64,000 nucleotides of DNA from Bradyrhizobium sp. CB1717 (GTDB lineage: Bacteria > Pseudomonadota > Alphaproteobacteria > Rhizobiales > Xanthobacteraceae): NCBI RefSeq assembly GCF_029714325.1, contig NZ_CP121666.1, positions 6,975,001-7,039,000 on the forward strand. Reading direction: 5' to 3'. Below, piece after piece: positions 1 through 8,633 of the stretch. The position numbers were made by a program, and so were the translations under genes. Within the stretch, counting starts at the first letter, position 1; each line of letters begins with the position of its first letter. The notes beneath the pieces are model-generated. The model saw only the letters and a program-made list of their open reading frames with translations, did no database searches and was not told the origin of the DNA.

Positions 1-321
1 GCGTCGCTGGCGGACATTTATGCGCGCGCCAAGCAGCTGGGTTTCGGACTTGCGGCGGCAGAAGTCGGGCCACAGCTGAGGCTTCAATATTTTAACCAGC
101 CGATCGGTGAATTTCTCATCATCGGAATGGAGCCTATCAGAACGTGGAAGGGTGCCCCCGTCATCTTGAATGTAGCCAATGGCGGAGCGGGACTAATTCT
201 CATCGGCCAGGATGGCAGCCCCGACGCACAGATCTCCGTGGCATCCCGTTTTGTATTTGTGCGGAGCAATGAGGCCGCCCCTGCCGCGGAACAGGAGGCC
301 GTAGCACTTACCGATCGCTGA
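1..321 (+). CDS. C-terminal part of an unknown protein
   Basis: An open frame runs from the first base to a TGA at 319-321 and gives 106 residues without a start codon, so the N-terminus lies outside the window. The visible part has a glycine-rich middle (NVANGGAGLILIG) and ends in TDR. I recognise no family or catalytic motif. The next gene, a nucleotidyl cyclase, starts 55 bases downstream on the same strand, so the two may be co-transcribed. It could belong to a signalling module with the cyclase, but that is only inference from position. Confidence 0.55.
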   Translation, partial: ASLADIYARAKQLGFGLAAAEVGPQLRLQYFNQPIGEFLIIGMEPIRTWKGAPVILNVANGGAGLILIGQDGSPDAQISVASRFVFVRSNEAAPAAEQEAVALTDR

Positions 322-376
322 ACTTCCAAGTGTGCGCAGCAACAGCGTAGTCAGCCCATCAGGTGGGGAGCGTGAG

Positions 377-1882
377 ATGAATGTCCCGTCTCCAGTCAAC
401 GAGAGTCTCCTGAGCCAGCGTCTCGCCGCGCTCGGAGCGGCAAGAAGCTGGGCACCGAATGTTCTGCCGGAGCTCGAGCGCTTCATCCGGACCGCCGACG
501 ACTATGATCTTCTTCGCGTCAATCCCATCCAATACGCCCGCGCCGTCGGCATGTCCGAGGCGGACGCGATCGGGCTGTTCGTGCACGCTGCCAAGGTGGG
601 CCTGTTCGACATGGACTGGCTGCTGATCTGCGCCTACTGCCCGCAGGTCGCCGGCAGCTTCCGCGAACTCGACCAGGTCCATCCACGCTTTCAGTGCGCG
701 TTCTGCAACGCGATCAACGATGTGGCGCTGGACGACTACATTCAGGTCGCATTTACGGTCTCGAGCGGCGTCCGCGACATCATATTCCGCCATCCCGAAA
801 GGCTGTCCGTCGAGGATTTTTACCTGCGCTACAACTTTTCCAAAGGCTTCATCGCTCCGCACGGAATGACGCACCAGCAGCTCGTTGCCGCGCTCTCACG
901 GGGATTCGCCGATATCGAGGCGCATGAGCACCGCAGCTTCGACTTCGAGGTCACGACTGGCCGCTTCGAGGTGCTGGATTTGAGCCACAAACTCCTTCTG
1001 GTGTTCTTCGCGAACGGGGCGCCGGCAGAGCCGCAAGAGACGCTGGTCCAGCTCGAGTCGGGTCGCTTTCTGCTACCGGACCGGGCCACGGCACCGCGAG
1101 ACATCGTCCTCGGCGACGGACGGTTTTCGTTCCGGCAGACGGCCGATCTCAGCCCAGGCAAGCACACCATCCGGATCGAGAACCGCTCTGGCGATCGCGG
1201 CCGCTTCTGGTTCGTCCAGTACCCCTTCGGTTTCCAGCCCCATCGGGTCGAATATGAACCGTTTCTTTCCGGCAAGCGGTTGCTGCTCACCCCGAGCTTC
1301 CGCGAACTGTACAAGGCGCAGCTGGTGGATGAGGGCGAGAGCATCAAGGTCTCGGACATGACTTTCCTGTTCACCGATCTGAAGCAGTCGACCCCGCTGT
1401 ATGAAAGCGTCGGTGACGTGAACGCGTATTTCCTGGTTCGTCAGCACTTCGAGATCTTGAACAGAATCATCCGGGAACGATCCGGCACCATTATCAAGAC
1501 GATCGGCGATGCAGTCATGGCCGGGTTCGAGCGTCCCCAGGACGCCGTTTGCGCCTCAGTCGAGATGATCGAAGAATTGTCGCGATTCAACCGGACCGCT
1601 TCACGGCCGCTGGGCCTCAAGGTCGGTGTCCATAAGGGTCGGGCGATTGCGGTGACGCTCAACGACCGGATCGACTTCTTCGGACAGGACGTGAATATCG
1701 CCGCACGCGTGCAAGGTCTCGCCGATGTCAACGAAGTTTGCATCAGTGCAACCGCGATGGAGGCGCCTGGCGTCGGTGATATCGTCAATTCACGCCCGGT
1801 GTCGCGCAACTACGAGAACCTGAAGGGCATCGGTCAAAAGATGGAAGTCCATCGCATGACAATCCCGCCGACGCAGACGTGA
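377..1882 (+). CDS. class III adenylate/guanylate cyclase with N-terminal DUF5939-type region
   Basis: This 501-residue protein makes a cyclic nucleotide, most likely cAMP. The N-terminal half (about 1-310) resembles DUF5939 and carries two CxxC pairs (C85/C88 and C107/C110) that look like a zinc ribbon. The C-terminal third is the catalytic domain: the first metal aspartate is in LFTDLKQST, the second in IGDAVMAGF, a substrate-type lysine is in KTIGD, and the transition-state Asn and Arg are in VNIAARV, so the active site looks complete. I chose ATG 377 because AGGTGGGGAG lies six bases upstream; an in-frame GTG at 332 has no comparable site. There are no membrane segments, so it should be cytoplasmic. 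Confidence 0.9.
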   Translation: MNVPSPVNESLLSQRLAALGAARSWAPNVLPELERFIRTADDYDLLRVNPIQYARAVGMSEADAIGLFVHAAKVGLFDMDWLLICAYCPQVAGSFRELDQVHPRFQCAFCNAINDVALDDYIQVAFTVSSGVRDIIFRHPERLSVEDFYLRYNFSKGFIAPHGMTHQQLVAALSRGFADIEAHEHRSFDFEVTTGRFEVLDLSHKLLLVFFANGAPAEPQETLVQLESGRFLLPDRATAPRDIVLGDGRFSFRQTADLSPGKHTIRIENRSGDRGRFWFVQYPFGFQPHRVEYEPFLSGKRLLLTPSFRELYKAQLVDEGESIKVSDMTFLFTDLKQSTPLYESVGDVNAYFLVRQHFEILNRIIRERSGTIIKTIGDAVMAGFERPQDAVCASVEMIEELSRFNRTASRPLGLKVGVHKGRAIAVTLNDRIDFFGQDVNIAARVQGLADVNEVCISATAMEAPGVGDIVNSRPVSRNYENLKGIGQKMEVHRMTIPPTQT

Positions 1883-1893
1883 ACCTGGTAACT

Positions 1894-2757
1894 CTACACC
1901 ACTGTCCTGTGCCGCGCGATGCAGGTGCGAAGCACTTCGTCCATCGGCTTGCCCCACCAGTCATTGGAGAAGATCTCGATCTCCGAATAGCCGGCAAAGC
2001 CCTGCGCTTCGACCGCTTGACGCACCGATTTGATGTCGATGACGCCGTCGCCCATCATGCCGCGGTCGTTGAGGATGTCCTTGGTCGGCACCAGCCAGTC
2101 GCAGACATGGAACGCGAGCAGGCGATCCTTGCCGGCGCGCGCGATCTGGCCCATCAGCTCCGGATCCCACCAGATGTGATAGACGTCGAGCGCAACGCCG
2201 AGCATGCCGCTGCGGCCGGGGTCTAGCCGGTCGCAGATGTCGAGCGCCTGCTTTGTGGTGTTCACGCAGGCACGGTCGGCGGCGTAAGCCGGATGCAGCG
2301 GCTCGATAGCCAGAGGCAAGTTGGCCTGTTTGGCGTAGTCGAGCATCTCGGCGAGGGCTTCCTCGACCTGTCCGCGCGCTCCCGCGATATCTTTCGAGGC
2401 CCCGCTGCCCGGCCGCGAATATTGCGGCAGCCCGCCGACGACGAGAACGATGCAGGGCGCGCCCAGCGCCTTGGCCTCGTCGACACAGCGCCGGTTGTCA
2501 TCGCGCACTTCGCCCCGGCGCGATGCGTCCGAGGTGAACATGCCGCCGCGGCAATAGCCTGACAGATCGAGGCCAGCGTCGCGCACGGCGCGCGCGGCGC
2601 GGTCGAGGCCGACGGCGGCGACCTGGTCGCGCCAGGGATCGATGGCGCGAATGCCGTGCTTCGCGCAGGCGTCGATGATCTCGACGAGATCACCCTGCTT
2701 GCGGACGGTCGCCGTGTTCAGCGACAGCCAGCGGTGGTCGGACGAAAAATCGCGCAT
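1894..2757 (-). CDS. sugar phosphate isomerase/epimerase-like TIM-barrel protein
   Basis: This 287-residue protein belongs to the xylose-isomerase-like (AP endonuclease 2) fold. Metal-ligand type segments are visible in order: AIEPLHP, LDVYHIWWDP, HVCDW and YSEIEIF. Family members isomerise or epimerise sugars and keto-acids with a divalent metal. It is the last gene of a minus-strand operon: its ATG overlaps the TGA of the DUF993 gene in a TGATG arrangement, which suggests coupled translation. In this setting it probably handles a non-phosphorylated intermediate of the operon's pathway. The substrate is unknown. Confidence 0.82.
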   Translation of the reverse strand: MRDFSSDHRWLSLNTATVRKQGDLVEIIDACAKHGIRAIDPWRDQVAAVGLDRAARAVRDAGLDLSGYCRGGMFTSDASRRGEVRDDNRRCVDEAKALGAPCIVLVVGGLPQYSRPGSGASKDIAGARGQVEEALAEMLDYAKQANLPLAIEPLHPAYAADRACVNTTKQALDICDRLDPGRSGMLGVALDVYHIWWDPELMGQIARAGKDRLLAFHVCDWLVPTKDILNDRGMMGDGVIDIKSVRQAVEAQGFAGYSEIEIFSNDWWGKPMDEVLRTCIARHRTVV

Positions 2758-3947
2758 CAGGATTCGATACCGTGGGTGGCGAGCACGGTCTTCATCCGCT
2801 GCGTCGCGAGTTCGGGGTCGGCGAGCAGGCCGGCCTTGTCGGCGAGACGGAACAGCTCGGCCAGATGCAACGTGGAGCGCGTGCTCTCCTGACCGCCGAC
2901 CATGGTGAAATGATCCTGGTGGCCGTTCAGATATGCCATGAACACGACGCCGGTCTTGTAGAACCGCGTCGGCGCTTTGAAGATGTGGCGCGAGAGCGGT
3001 ACCGTCGGCCCCAGCACGTCATGGAAGCCGGCCTCGTCACCGGCAGCCAGCCGCGACAGCGCGTAGGACGCCGCAGGCGCGATGGCATCGAAGATACCGA
3101 GCAGCGCGTGCGAAAAACCTTGGCTATCGCCGGCGATCAGCTCCGCATAATTGAAGTCGTCGCCGGTGTACATCTTGATGCGCTTGTCGAGGCGCCGGCG
3201 CATGTCGATCTCGCGCTGCTTGTCGAGCAGCGACACCTTGACGCCGTCGACCTTGGCGGCGTTGCCGTTGATGATCGCGACCGCGGTGTCCATCGCCTTG
3301 TCGAGATCCTTCGTGCCCCAATAGCCCGTCAGCGCCGGATCGAACATGTCGCCGAGCCAGTGGATGATCACGGGCTCGCGGACTTGCGACAGCACGCGGT
3401 CATAGACTTTTGCGTAATCGTCAGCGTTGCGGCCAAGCTTGGCCAGGGCGCGCGAGGCCATCAGGATGATGCGACCGCCGATCTTCTCGATCGCCGATAT
3501 CTGCTCCTCATAGGCACGGATGACGTCGTCGATGGTCCTGGCATCCTCGACCGCGAGATGGTCGGTGCCGGCTCCGGAGAACACCAGCGCGTTGCGGCGC
3601 TTGGCGGCGCCGACCGAACGCGTGATCAGCTCGAGCGAAGTCGGCCAGTCCAGCCCCATGCCGCGCTGCGCGGTGTCCATGGCTTCGGCAACGCCGAGGC
3701 CGAGGTCCCAGACGTGCTCGCGGAAGGCGATGGTCTTGTCCCAGTCGACGGCGACCGACAGCCAGGGGTCGTTGTCGGCAAAGGGATCGGCCACGGTATG
3801 CACGGCTGAGAAGGCGATGCGGTTCAGCGGTCCCTCGAGCTTTGCGGCGAACGTGCGCGAGGCCGCAAGGCGATAGGTCTCGATCGAGCGATCGGCCTTG
3901 GGCAGCTTGAGCGATAGGGATGACATCGGCTGGACGGGCTTGTTCAT
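2757..3947 (-). CDS. DUF993 family, dihydrodipicolinate-synthase-like protein
   Basis: This 396-residue protein matches the DUF993 group, a distant branch of the class I aldolase (DHDPS/NAL) barrel. Near residue 237 the segment VDGVKVSLLD looks like the Schiff-base lysine strand (GxK). The usual DHDPS tyrosine motif after the fifth strand is replaced by HWLGDMFD, so it is not an ordinary DapA. The start at 3947 (MNKPVQ) is supported by GGAGAGG upstream; the frame stays open for 19 further codons only because it runs into a palindromic repeat. It may catalyse the final retro-aldol cleavage of the operon's pathway; this is inference. Confidence 0.8.
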   Translation of the reverse strand: MNKPVQPMSSLSLKLPKADRSIETYRLAASRTFAAKLEGPLNRIAFSAVHTVADPFADNDPWLSVAVDWDKTIAFREHVWDLGLGVAEAMDTAQRGMGLDWPTSLELITRSVGAAKRRNALVFSGAGTDHLAVEDARTIDDVIRAYEEQISAIEKIGGRIILMASRALAKLGRNADDYAKVYDRVLSQVREPVIIHWLGDMFDPALTGYWGTKDLDKAMDTAVAIINGNAAKVDGVKVSLLDKQREIDMRRRLDKRIKMYTGDDFNYAELIAGDSQGFSHALLGIFDAIAPAASYALSRLAAGDEAGFHDVLGPTVPLSRHIFKAPTRFYKTGVVFMAYLNGHQDHFTMVGGQESTRSTLHLAELFRLADKAGLLADPELATQRMKTVLATHGIES

Positions 3948-3960
3948 TTCAGACCTCTCC

Positions 3961-4048
3961 CCGTCATTGCGAGCGAAGCGAAGCAATCCAGAATGTCTCC
4001 GCACGGAAGGTCTGGATTGCTTCGTCGCTTCGCTCCTCGCAATGACGG
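3961..4048. repeat. palindromic intergenic repeat, CATTGCGAG family (copy 1)
   Basis: The arms CCGTCATTGCGAG and CTCGCAATGACGG bound an 88-base imperfect palindrome with internal arms around CAATCCAGA and TCTGGATTG. It lies between the DUF993 gene and the oxidoreductase gene inside one operon. Related copies lie at 9609, 10558, 29553 and 39881. A transcript of it would fold into a long hairpin that could act in RNA processing. Confidence 0.85.
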
Positions 4049-4076
4049 CTCAACTGACATTTTGACTCTCTCGACC

Positions 4077-5228
4077 TCAGACCTTGATCGGAGCGACGTC
4101 GATCCAGCGCCGCTCCTTCCAGCTCTTCAGCGCGCATTCGGCGAGCTGCACGCCCTTGGCGCCTTCGAGCAGGGTGAACTTGTAGGGCGCATCCTCGTAG
4201 ACGTGGCGGATGAACATCTCCCACTGCTCCTTGAAGCCGTTGTCGTAGGTAACGTTGTCGGGCAGCTTCTGCCAGTCCCCGTAGAAATCGTGCAGCCGCT
4301 TCTCGTCGGGGTTCCACACCGGACGGGGTGTCGCCTGCCGCGCCTGGATCATGCAGTCGGAAAGGCCCGCAACCGCCGAGCCGAGCGTGCCGTCGACCTG
4401 GAAGGTGACGAGGTCGTCGCGATAGACGCGCGTGACCCAGGACATGTTGATGTGGGCGATGACGCCGCCATCGAGCTGGAAGGTCGCGTAGGCGGAATCG
4501 TCCGCGGTCGCCTTGTAGGTCTTGCCCTGCTCGTCGAAGCGCTCGGGAATGTCGGTATTGCCAATGCAGACCACGCTCTGGACATTACCGAAGAGATTAT
4601 CGAGCACGTAGCGCCAGTGGCAGACCATATCGAGGATGATGCCGCCGCCGTCCTCGTCGCGGTAGTTCCAGGACGGCCGCTGCGCCTCCTGCCAGCCGCC
4701 TTCGAACACCCAATAGCCGAACTCGCCGCGCACCGAGAGGATGCGGCCGAAGAAGCCGGAATCGCGCAGGAACGCGATCTTCTTCAGGCCGGGCAGGAAC
4801 AGCTTGTCCTGCACCGTGCCGTGCTTGACGCCCTTGGCATTGGCGAGCTTCACGACCTCGATGGCTTCCTCGAAATTCGTCGCGATCGGCTTCTCGCAAT
4901 AGACGTGCTTGCCGGCGTTGATGGCCTGGGTCAGCAGGCCGGGACGGGCCTGCGTGGTCGCTGCGTCGAAGAACATGGTGTCGTTCTTGTCGGCGAGCGC
5001 GGCGTCGAGATCGGTGGTCCAGCGCGTGATGTTGTAACGCTTCGCCAGCGCCTCGACCTTCTCGGCGCTGCGGCCGACCAGGATCGGATCGGGCATCACG
5101 CGGTCGCCGTTCTTGAGGCGGACGCCGCCCTGGTCGCGGATCGCGACGATCGAACGGATCAGATGCTGGTTGAGCCCCATGCGGCCGGTGACGCCGTTCA
5201 TGATGAGGCCGAGGCGTTGGGTGGTCAT
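4077..5228 (-). CDS. Gfo/Idh/MocA family oxidoreductase
   Basis: This 383-residue protein is a predicted NAD(P)-dependent sugar or polyol dehydrogenase. An N-terminal Rossmann segment (MNGVTGRMG) is followed by the family EKPIA signature near residue 130, then a C-terminal substrate domain. The start at 5228 (MTTQRLG) has AGGAGC upstream and overlaps the previous gene by four bases. The frame stays open far upstream, but that part is a shadow of the enolase-superfamily gene. It probably catalyses the first oxidation of the substrate brought in by the adjacent ABC importer. Confidence 0.88.
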   Translation of the reverse strand: MTTQRLGLIMNGVTGRMGLNQHLIRSIVAIRDQGGVRLKNGDRVMPDPILVGRSAEKVEALAKRYNITRWTTDLDAALADKNDTMFFDAATTQARPGLLTQAINAGKHVYCEKPIATNFEEAIEVVKLANAKGVKHGTVQDKLFLPGLKKIAFLRDSGFFGRILSVRGEFGYWVFEGGWQEAQRPSWNYRDEDGGGIILDMVCHWRYVLDNLFGNVQSVVCIGNTDIPERFDEQGKTYKATADDSAYATFQLDGGVIAHINMSWVTRVYRDDLVTFQVDGTLGSAVAGLSDCMIQARQATPRPVWNPDEKRLHDFYGDWQKLPDNVTYDNGFKEQWEMFIRHVYEDAPYKFTLLEGAKGVQLAECALKSWKERRWIDVAPIKV

Positions 5229-6622
5229 GCCGATTGCTCCTGAAGTGATCTTGGCTGTTCGAGCGGGCGGAGCGCCGACCAGTCCGGATGGACCGACGTC
5301 GCAAAGCCCACTGTGTTGAGCGATCCCGTCAGGAGATCGCCGTTGTGAATCTTGAGGCGGATGCCCTGCCCGGCATCGGCGTAGAGATCGGGATGCGCGG
5401 CCGCGAAGGCCGCAGCTTCGGCGGCGGGCGTCTCGCCAAAGCCGTCGACGTAGTGGTGGCCGTTGCGCTCGGCGTGGGTGACGCCAATGAAGGCACCGAG
5501 CGCGAGATCCTGCTGCACGGCAAGGCCAGCCTGGCAGGTCAGGTCCTCGCCGGTCACGAAGAAGGTTTCGCCGCCCGCGCTCCACTTCGCCGCGCGCGTT
5601 GCGTTGACGATGGATTTGTAGAGCCCTTTGCAGGACTTTGAGGAAATGCCGCGATAGCCGAGCGCCCGCGCTGCGGGGAAAGCATCGTAGGAATCGTCTG
5701 CCTCGTCGATGATGAAGCCACGCGCAGCCAGCGAACCTAGTGGCGATTGCCGCGTAATGTCGCGCGGCATCGGCTGTTCGAGGTAGAGCAGGTGAGAGGC
5801 GATCGGGCGCAGCGCCGAATCCCGGTCGAGCCGATCCATCAGCGCCTGCAGCGCATCGAGATCAGCATACTGCTCGTTGGCGTCGAGCGTCACCTTGTAG
5901 GCGCGCCCGAGCGTGTCGAGCTCCTTGCCGATCCGCGCCAGCCGCGTCGCATCGGCTGCGGGATCGCCCGACAGCTTCAGCTTGAAATAGCTTGCACCGG
6001 CGTTCTCATGTGGATCGGCAACACCGCCCTTACCTTCGACGGTGTCGTCGAGGCCAACGGTATGCCTGATCGCCATACGCGGCAGCGGTTTTCGGCCGGC
6101 GAGAAACGTCGTGAGATCCGCGTCCTTCAGATCCGGCGAAAGTCGCGCATCGATGCCGGCGATGTTGCCCGCCATGCCGTCGAAGAAATTGGCTTCAACG
6201 CCGCGCAAGAGCGCATCGAGGATCGCCTTGTCGATCTCTGCGGGACCATAAGCCGCGGCAAGTGCCGGAATGTTCTTTTTCGCGCACGTCGCGATCTGGG
6301 CTCCGACGCACGAGGCATGCAGATCGAACGCCGTCTGGAATCCAGTCCGCGCAAGATAAAGTCCGCGCGCGATCTCCAGCGACCGTCGCAGGCCATCGAC
6401 CGTCTGCGCCGGCGACAGCTCCGGCCGCTTGTCGAACCATTTCGGTACCAGCAGCTCGGCGCTGGCGCCGACCGCAACGCCCCTGCCCTCGACCTCGATC
6501 TCGACCCGCACGAACAGCTGCGGCGTCGCGTTGATCGTGATCGCGCCGAAGCGGAACGGCCGCGCGAACTGCACGGGGCGCTCGAAAAAGGCGATGTCTC
6601 GGAGCTTCAGGCGCGGCGCCAT
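5225..6622 (-). CDS. enolase-superfamily enzyme (mandelate racemase/muconate lactonizing type)
   Basis: This 465-residue protein shows the barrel's active-site elements in order: K214 and K216 in FKLKLS, metal ligands D247 (LDANEQY), E282 (YLEQP) and D306/E307 (IIDEADD), then a lysine at 329 or 332 in SSKSCKG. A KxK on strand two plus a second lysine on strand six points to the MLE-like subgroup. Such enzymes remove the proton next to a carboxylate, often dehydrating acid sugars. It overlaps the oxidoreductase start by four bases and follows the ABC ATPase by four, so it is operonic. It is longer than the usual 370-400 residues; the extra length appears spread over the N-terminal half. Confidence 0.82.
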   Translation of the reverse strand: MAPRLKLRDIAFFERPVQFARPFRFGAITINATPQLFVRVEIEVEGRGVAVGASAELLVPKWFDKRPELSPAQTVDGLRRSLEIARGLYLARTGFQTAFDLHASCVGAQIATCAKKNIPALAAAYGPAEIDKAILDALLRGVEANFFDGMAGNIAGIDARLSPDLKDADLTTFLAGRKPLPRMAIRHTVGLDDTVEGKGGVADPHENAGASYFKLKLSGDPAADATRLARIGKELDTLGRAYKVTLDANEQYADLDALQALMDRLDRDSALRPIASHLLYLEQPMPRDITRQSPLGSLAARGFIIDEADDSYDAFPAARALGYRGISSKSCKGLYKSIVNATRAAKWSAGGETFFVTGEDLTCQAGLAVQQDLALGAFIGVTHAERNGHHYVDGFGETPAAEAAAFAAAHPDLYADAGQGIRLKIHNGDLLTGSLNTVGFATSVHPDWSALRPLEQPRSLQEQSA

Positions 6623-6626
6623 GGTC

Positions 6627-7472
6627 TTAGTCCAGCGAACCTTGCGAGAAGAAATGTTTGCGGATGCGTTGCACGAGCTCGGTGAAGACGGGATCGGCCA
6701 TCACATCGAGCGAGCGCGGACGCGGGAGCGGCACGTCGTAGATCGCAGCGACCGCGCCAGGCCGCTCGGTCATGACAAGCACGCGGTCGGCGAGGAACAC
6801 CGCCTCCGGAATCGAATGCGTGATCAGCAGCACCGTTTTCTTGGTCTCGCGCTGAATCCGCATCAGCTCGACATTCATGCGCTCGCGCGTCAGCGCATCG
6901 AGCGCACCGAACGGCTCGTCCATCAGCATGATCTTCGGGTCGTGCACCAGAGCACGGCAGATCGAGGCTCGCTGCTGCATGCCGCCGGAGAGCTGCCAGG
7001 GCAGCTTCTTCTCGAACCCTTCGAGGCCGACCAGCTTCAACAGTGACTTGGCGCGATCGAGATATTCCTGCCGCGGCAGCCGCTTCATGTCGATCGGCAG
7101 CATCACGTTGTTGAGGATGTTGCGCCATGGCAGCAGCAGGGCGTTCTGGAACACGATGCCGACATTGCCGTGCGGCGTCGTCACCTTTTCGCCCTCGACC
7201 AGGATCTCTCCCGTGGTCGGCGGCAACAGGCCCGAGATCAGCTTGAGCAGCGTGGACTTGCCGCAGCCGGAAGGGCCGACCACGACGAAGAACTCGCCGT
7301 CATTGATGTGGAAATCGAGCGGCCGCAGCGACGGCACGTCGCCGTCGCGCGTCCTGTAGGTCTTCGACACGCCGGACAAGTTGATGCCCGACGCATCGCC
7401 GGCCCGGTCGCTCACCAATCTCAGATGCGCGGCCGGCTGCATCTCACCTACCACCTTCATTGCTGCAGTCAT
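6627..7472 (-). CDS. ABC transporter ATP-binding protein (nitrate/taurine/NMT1 class)
   Basis: This 281-residue ATPase has Walker A (GPSGCGKST), a Q-loop (VFQNALLLPW), the signature LSGGMQQR and Walker B (IMLMDEPFGALD). It belongs to the SsuB/TauB/NrtD-type group and energises the importer formed with the permease at 8634-9443 and the binding protein at 7588-8580. All three are on the minus strand, with the ATPase just ahead of the catabolic enzymes. A long palindromic repeat separates it from the binding-protein gene and may lower expression of the downstream part. Confidence 0.92.
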   Translation of the reverse strand: MTAAMKVVGEMQPAAHLRLVSDRAGDASGINLSGVSKTYRTRDGDVPSLRPLDFHINDGEFFVVVGPSGCGKSTLLKLISGLLPPTTGEILVEGEKVTTPHGNVGIVFQNALLLPWRNILNNVMLPIDMKRLPRQEYLDRAKSLLKLVGLEGFEKKLPWQLSGGMQQRASICRALVHDPKIMLMDEPFGALDALTRERMNVELMRIQRETKKTVLLITHSIPEAVFLADRVLVMTERPGAVAAIYDVPLPRPRSLDVMADPVFTELVQRIRKHFFSQGSLD

Positions 7473-7497
7473 CTCAAGTCCACTCGGCGATTATGAA

Positions 7498-7579
7498 CCG
7501 TCATTCCGGGGCGCCCAAAGGGCGAACCCGGAATCTCGAGATTCCGGGTTCGATGCTACGCATCGCCCCGGAATGACGG
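7498..7579. repeat. nested palindromic repeat, CATTCCGGGG family
   Basis: The outer arms CCGTCATTCCGGGGCG (7498-7513) and its exact complement (7564-7579) enclose a perfect 26-base palindrome at 7525-7550 built on ACCCGGAATC. It sits between binding-protein and ATPase genes of one ABC operon. It is a different family from the CATTGCGAG copies but has the same two-hairpin layout. Confidence 0.85.
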
Positions 7580-7587
7580 TATTTGGC

Positions 7588-8580
7588 TCACGAGCCGCTC
7601 TTCGGCAGATAGTCGTTGGTGTAGAAGGCCTTCGGGTTGTCCTTGGCCTTGGCGTCGAGCCCGCCATATTCGACCAGCAGATTGACGGTCTCGGTCATGT
7701 TCTGGTCGGTGACCTGGAACGGCCGCTTGGTCTTGGTCTCCGCGGTCCGGTACAGCGGGATGGTCAGCTCAAAGCCCTGCGTCAGCGTGTCGATCTTGCC
7801 GCCCTTGGGGTTGGCATCGAGGATCGCCTGCGCCGCGGCCTTCGGCTCCTTCTCGGCGGCCTCGACCGCCTTGGTGGTCGCCGACATGAAGCGGCGGACG
7901 AGATCGGCATTGGCCTTCACGTAATCGGCGTTGGCGATGATGCCCGAGGAAACCATGTTGATGCCGTAGTCGGCGAACTTGATCGGATAGACGTCCTTGC
8001 CGGTGGCGTCCTTGATCTTCATCGACTGGTCCATGACGTAGCCGAGCAAGAGATCGGCCTGGCCGTTGATCACGGCGTTGAGCTTGGTCTGGCCGTCGCC
8101 CGCAACCGTCTGGAAGTCGCTCTCCTTCAGGCCGGTCTTCTTCAGGAACAGCGGCCAGATCTGGGTCATGGAGTCCGCCGGCGTGATCGCCACCGTCTTG
8201 CCCTTGATGTCCTCAGGTTTCCTGATGTTCTTGTCGACGAAGCCCATCGCGGACATCGGTGAGGTCTGCAGCAGCACGCCGGTCGCAACCACCGGCGCGC
8301 CCTTGATGGCAGCGCGCATCATGGTGGGGACGTCGACGTAGCCGAAGTCCGCGGTCTTGGCGGCAACGGCCTGCGTGGTCGCAGCCGAGCCACGGCCCTC
8401 CTGGATCTCGAGGTCGATGCCTTCGGCGGCATAGATGCCCTTGGCCTTGCCGTAATAGAACGGCGCGTGCTCGCCATAGACGTACCAGTTCAGCATCAGC
8501 ACGACCTTGTCGGCTGCCTGCGCCGGCGACACCGCGAACGCCATCAGCGCCAAAGATGCAGCTCCAATCCACCGCTTCAT
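7588..8580 (-). CDS. ABC transporter substrate-binding protein, NMT1/THI5-like
   Basis: This 330-residue protein has a Sec signal peptide (cleavage near PAQAADK). An NMT1/SsuA-like periplasmic fold begins with LMLNWYVYGEHAPFYYG, typical of receptors for small nitrogen- or sulfur-containing ligands and of the pyrimidine-precursor group. The start at ATG 8580 has GGGAG eight bases upstream; an in-frame GTG lies two codons earlier. It should capture the ligand in the periplasm and pass it to the downstream-encoded ATPase and the upstream-encoded permease. The ligand cannot be read from the sequence; the linked sugar-type enzymes are unusual partners for this receptor class. Confidence 0.9.
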   Translation of the reverse strand: MKRWIGAASLALMAFAVSPAQAADKVVLMLNWYVYGEHAPFYYGKAKGIYAAEGIDLEIQEGRGSAATTQAVAAKTADFGYVDVPTMMRAAIKGAPVVATGVLLQTSPMSAMGFVDKNIRKPEDIKGKTVAITPADSMTQIWPLFLKKTGLKESDFQTVAGDGQTKLNAVINGQADLLLGYVMDQSMKIKDATGKDVYPIKFADYGINMVSSGIIANADYVKANADLVRRFMSATTKAVEAAEKEPKAAAQAILDANPKGGKIDTLTQGFELTIPLYRTAETKTKRPFQVTDQNMTETVNLLVEYGGLDAKAKDNPKAFYTNDYLPKSGS

Positions 8581-8633
8581 CGTCACTCTCCCTTTGTCGT
8601 TATGTTTCGGCCGTTAATGGCCGTTGCTTGAGT

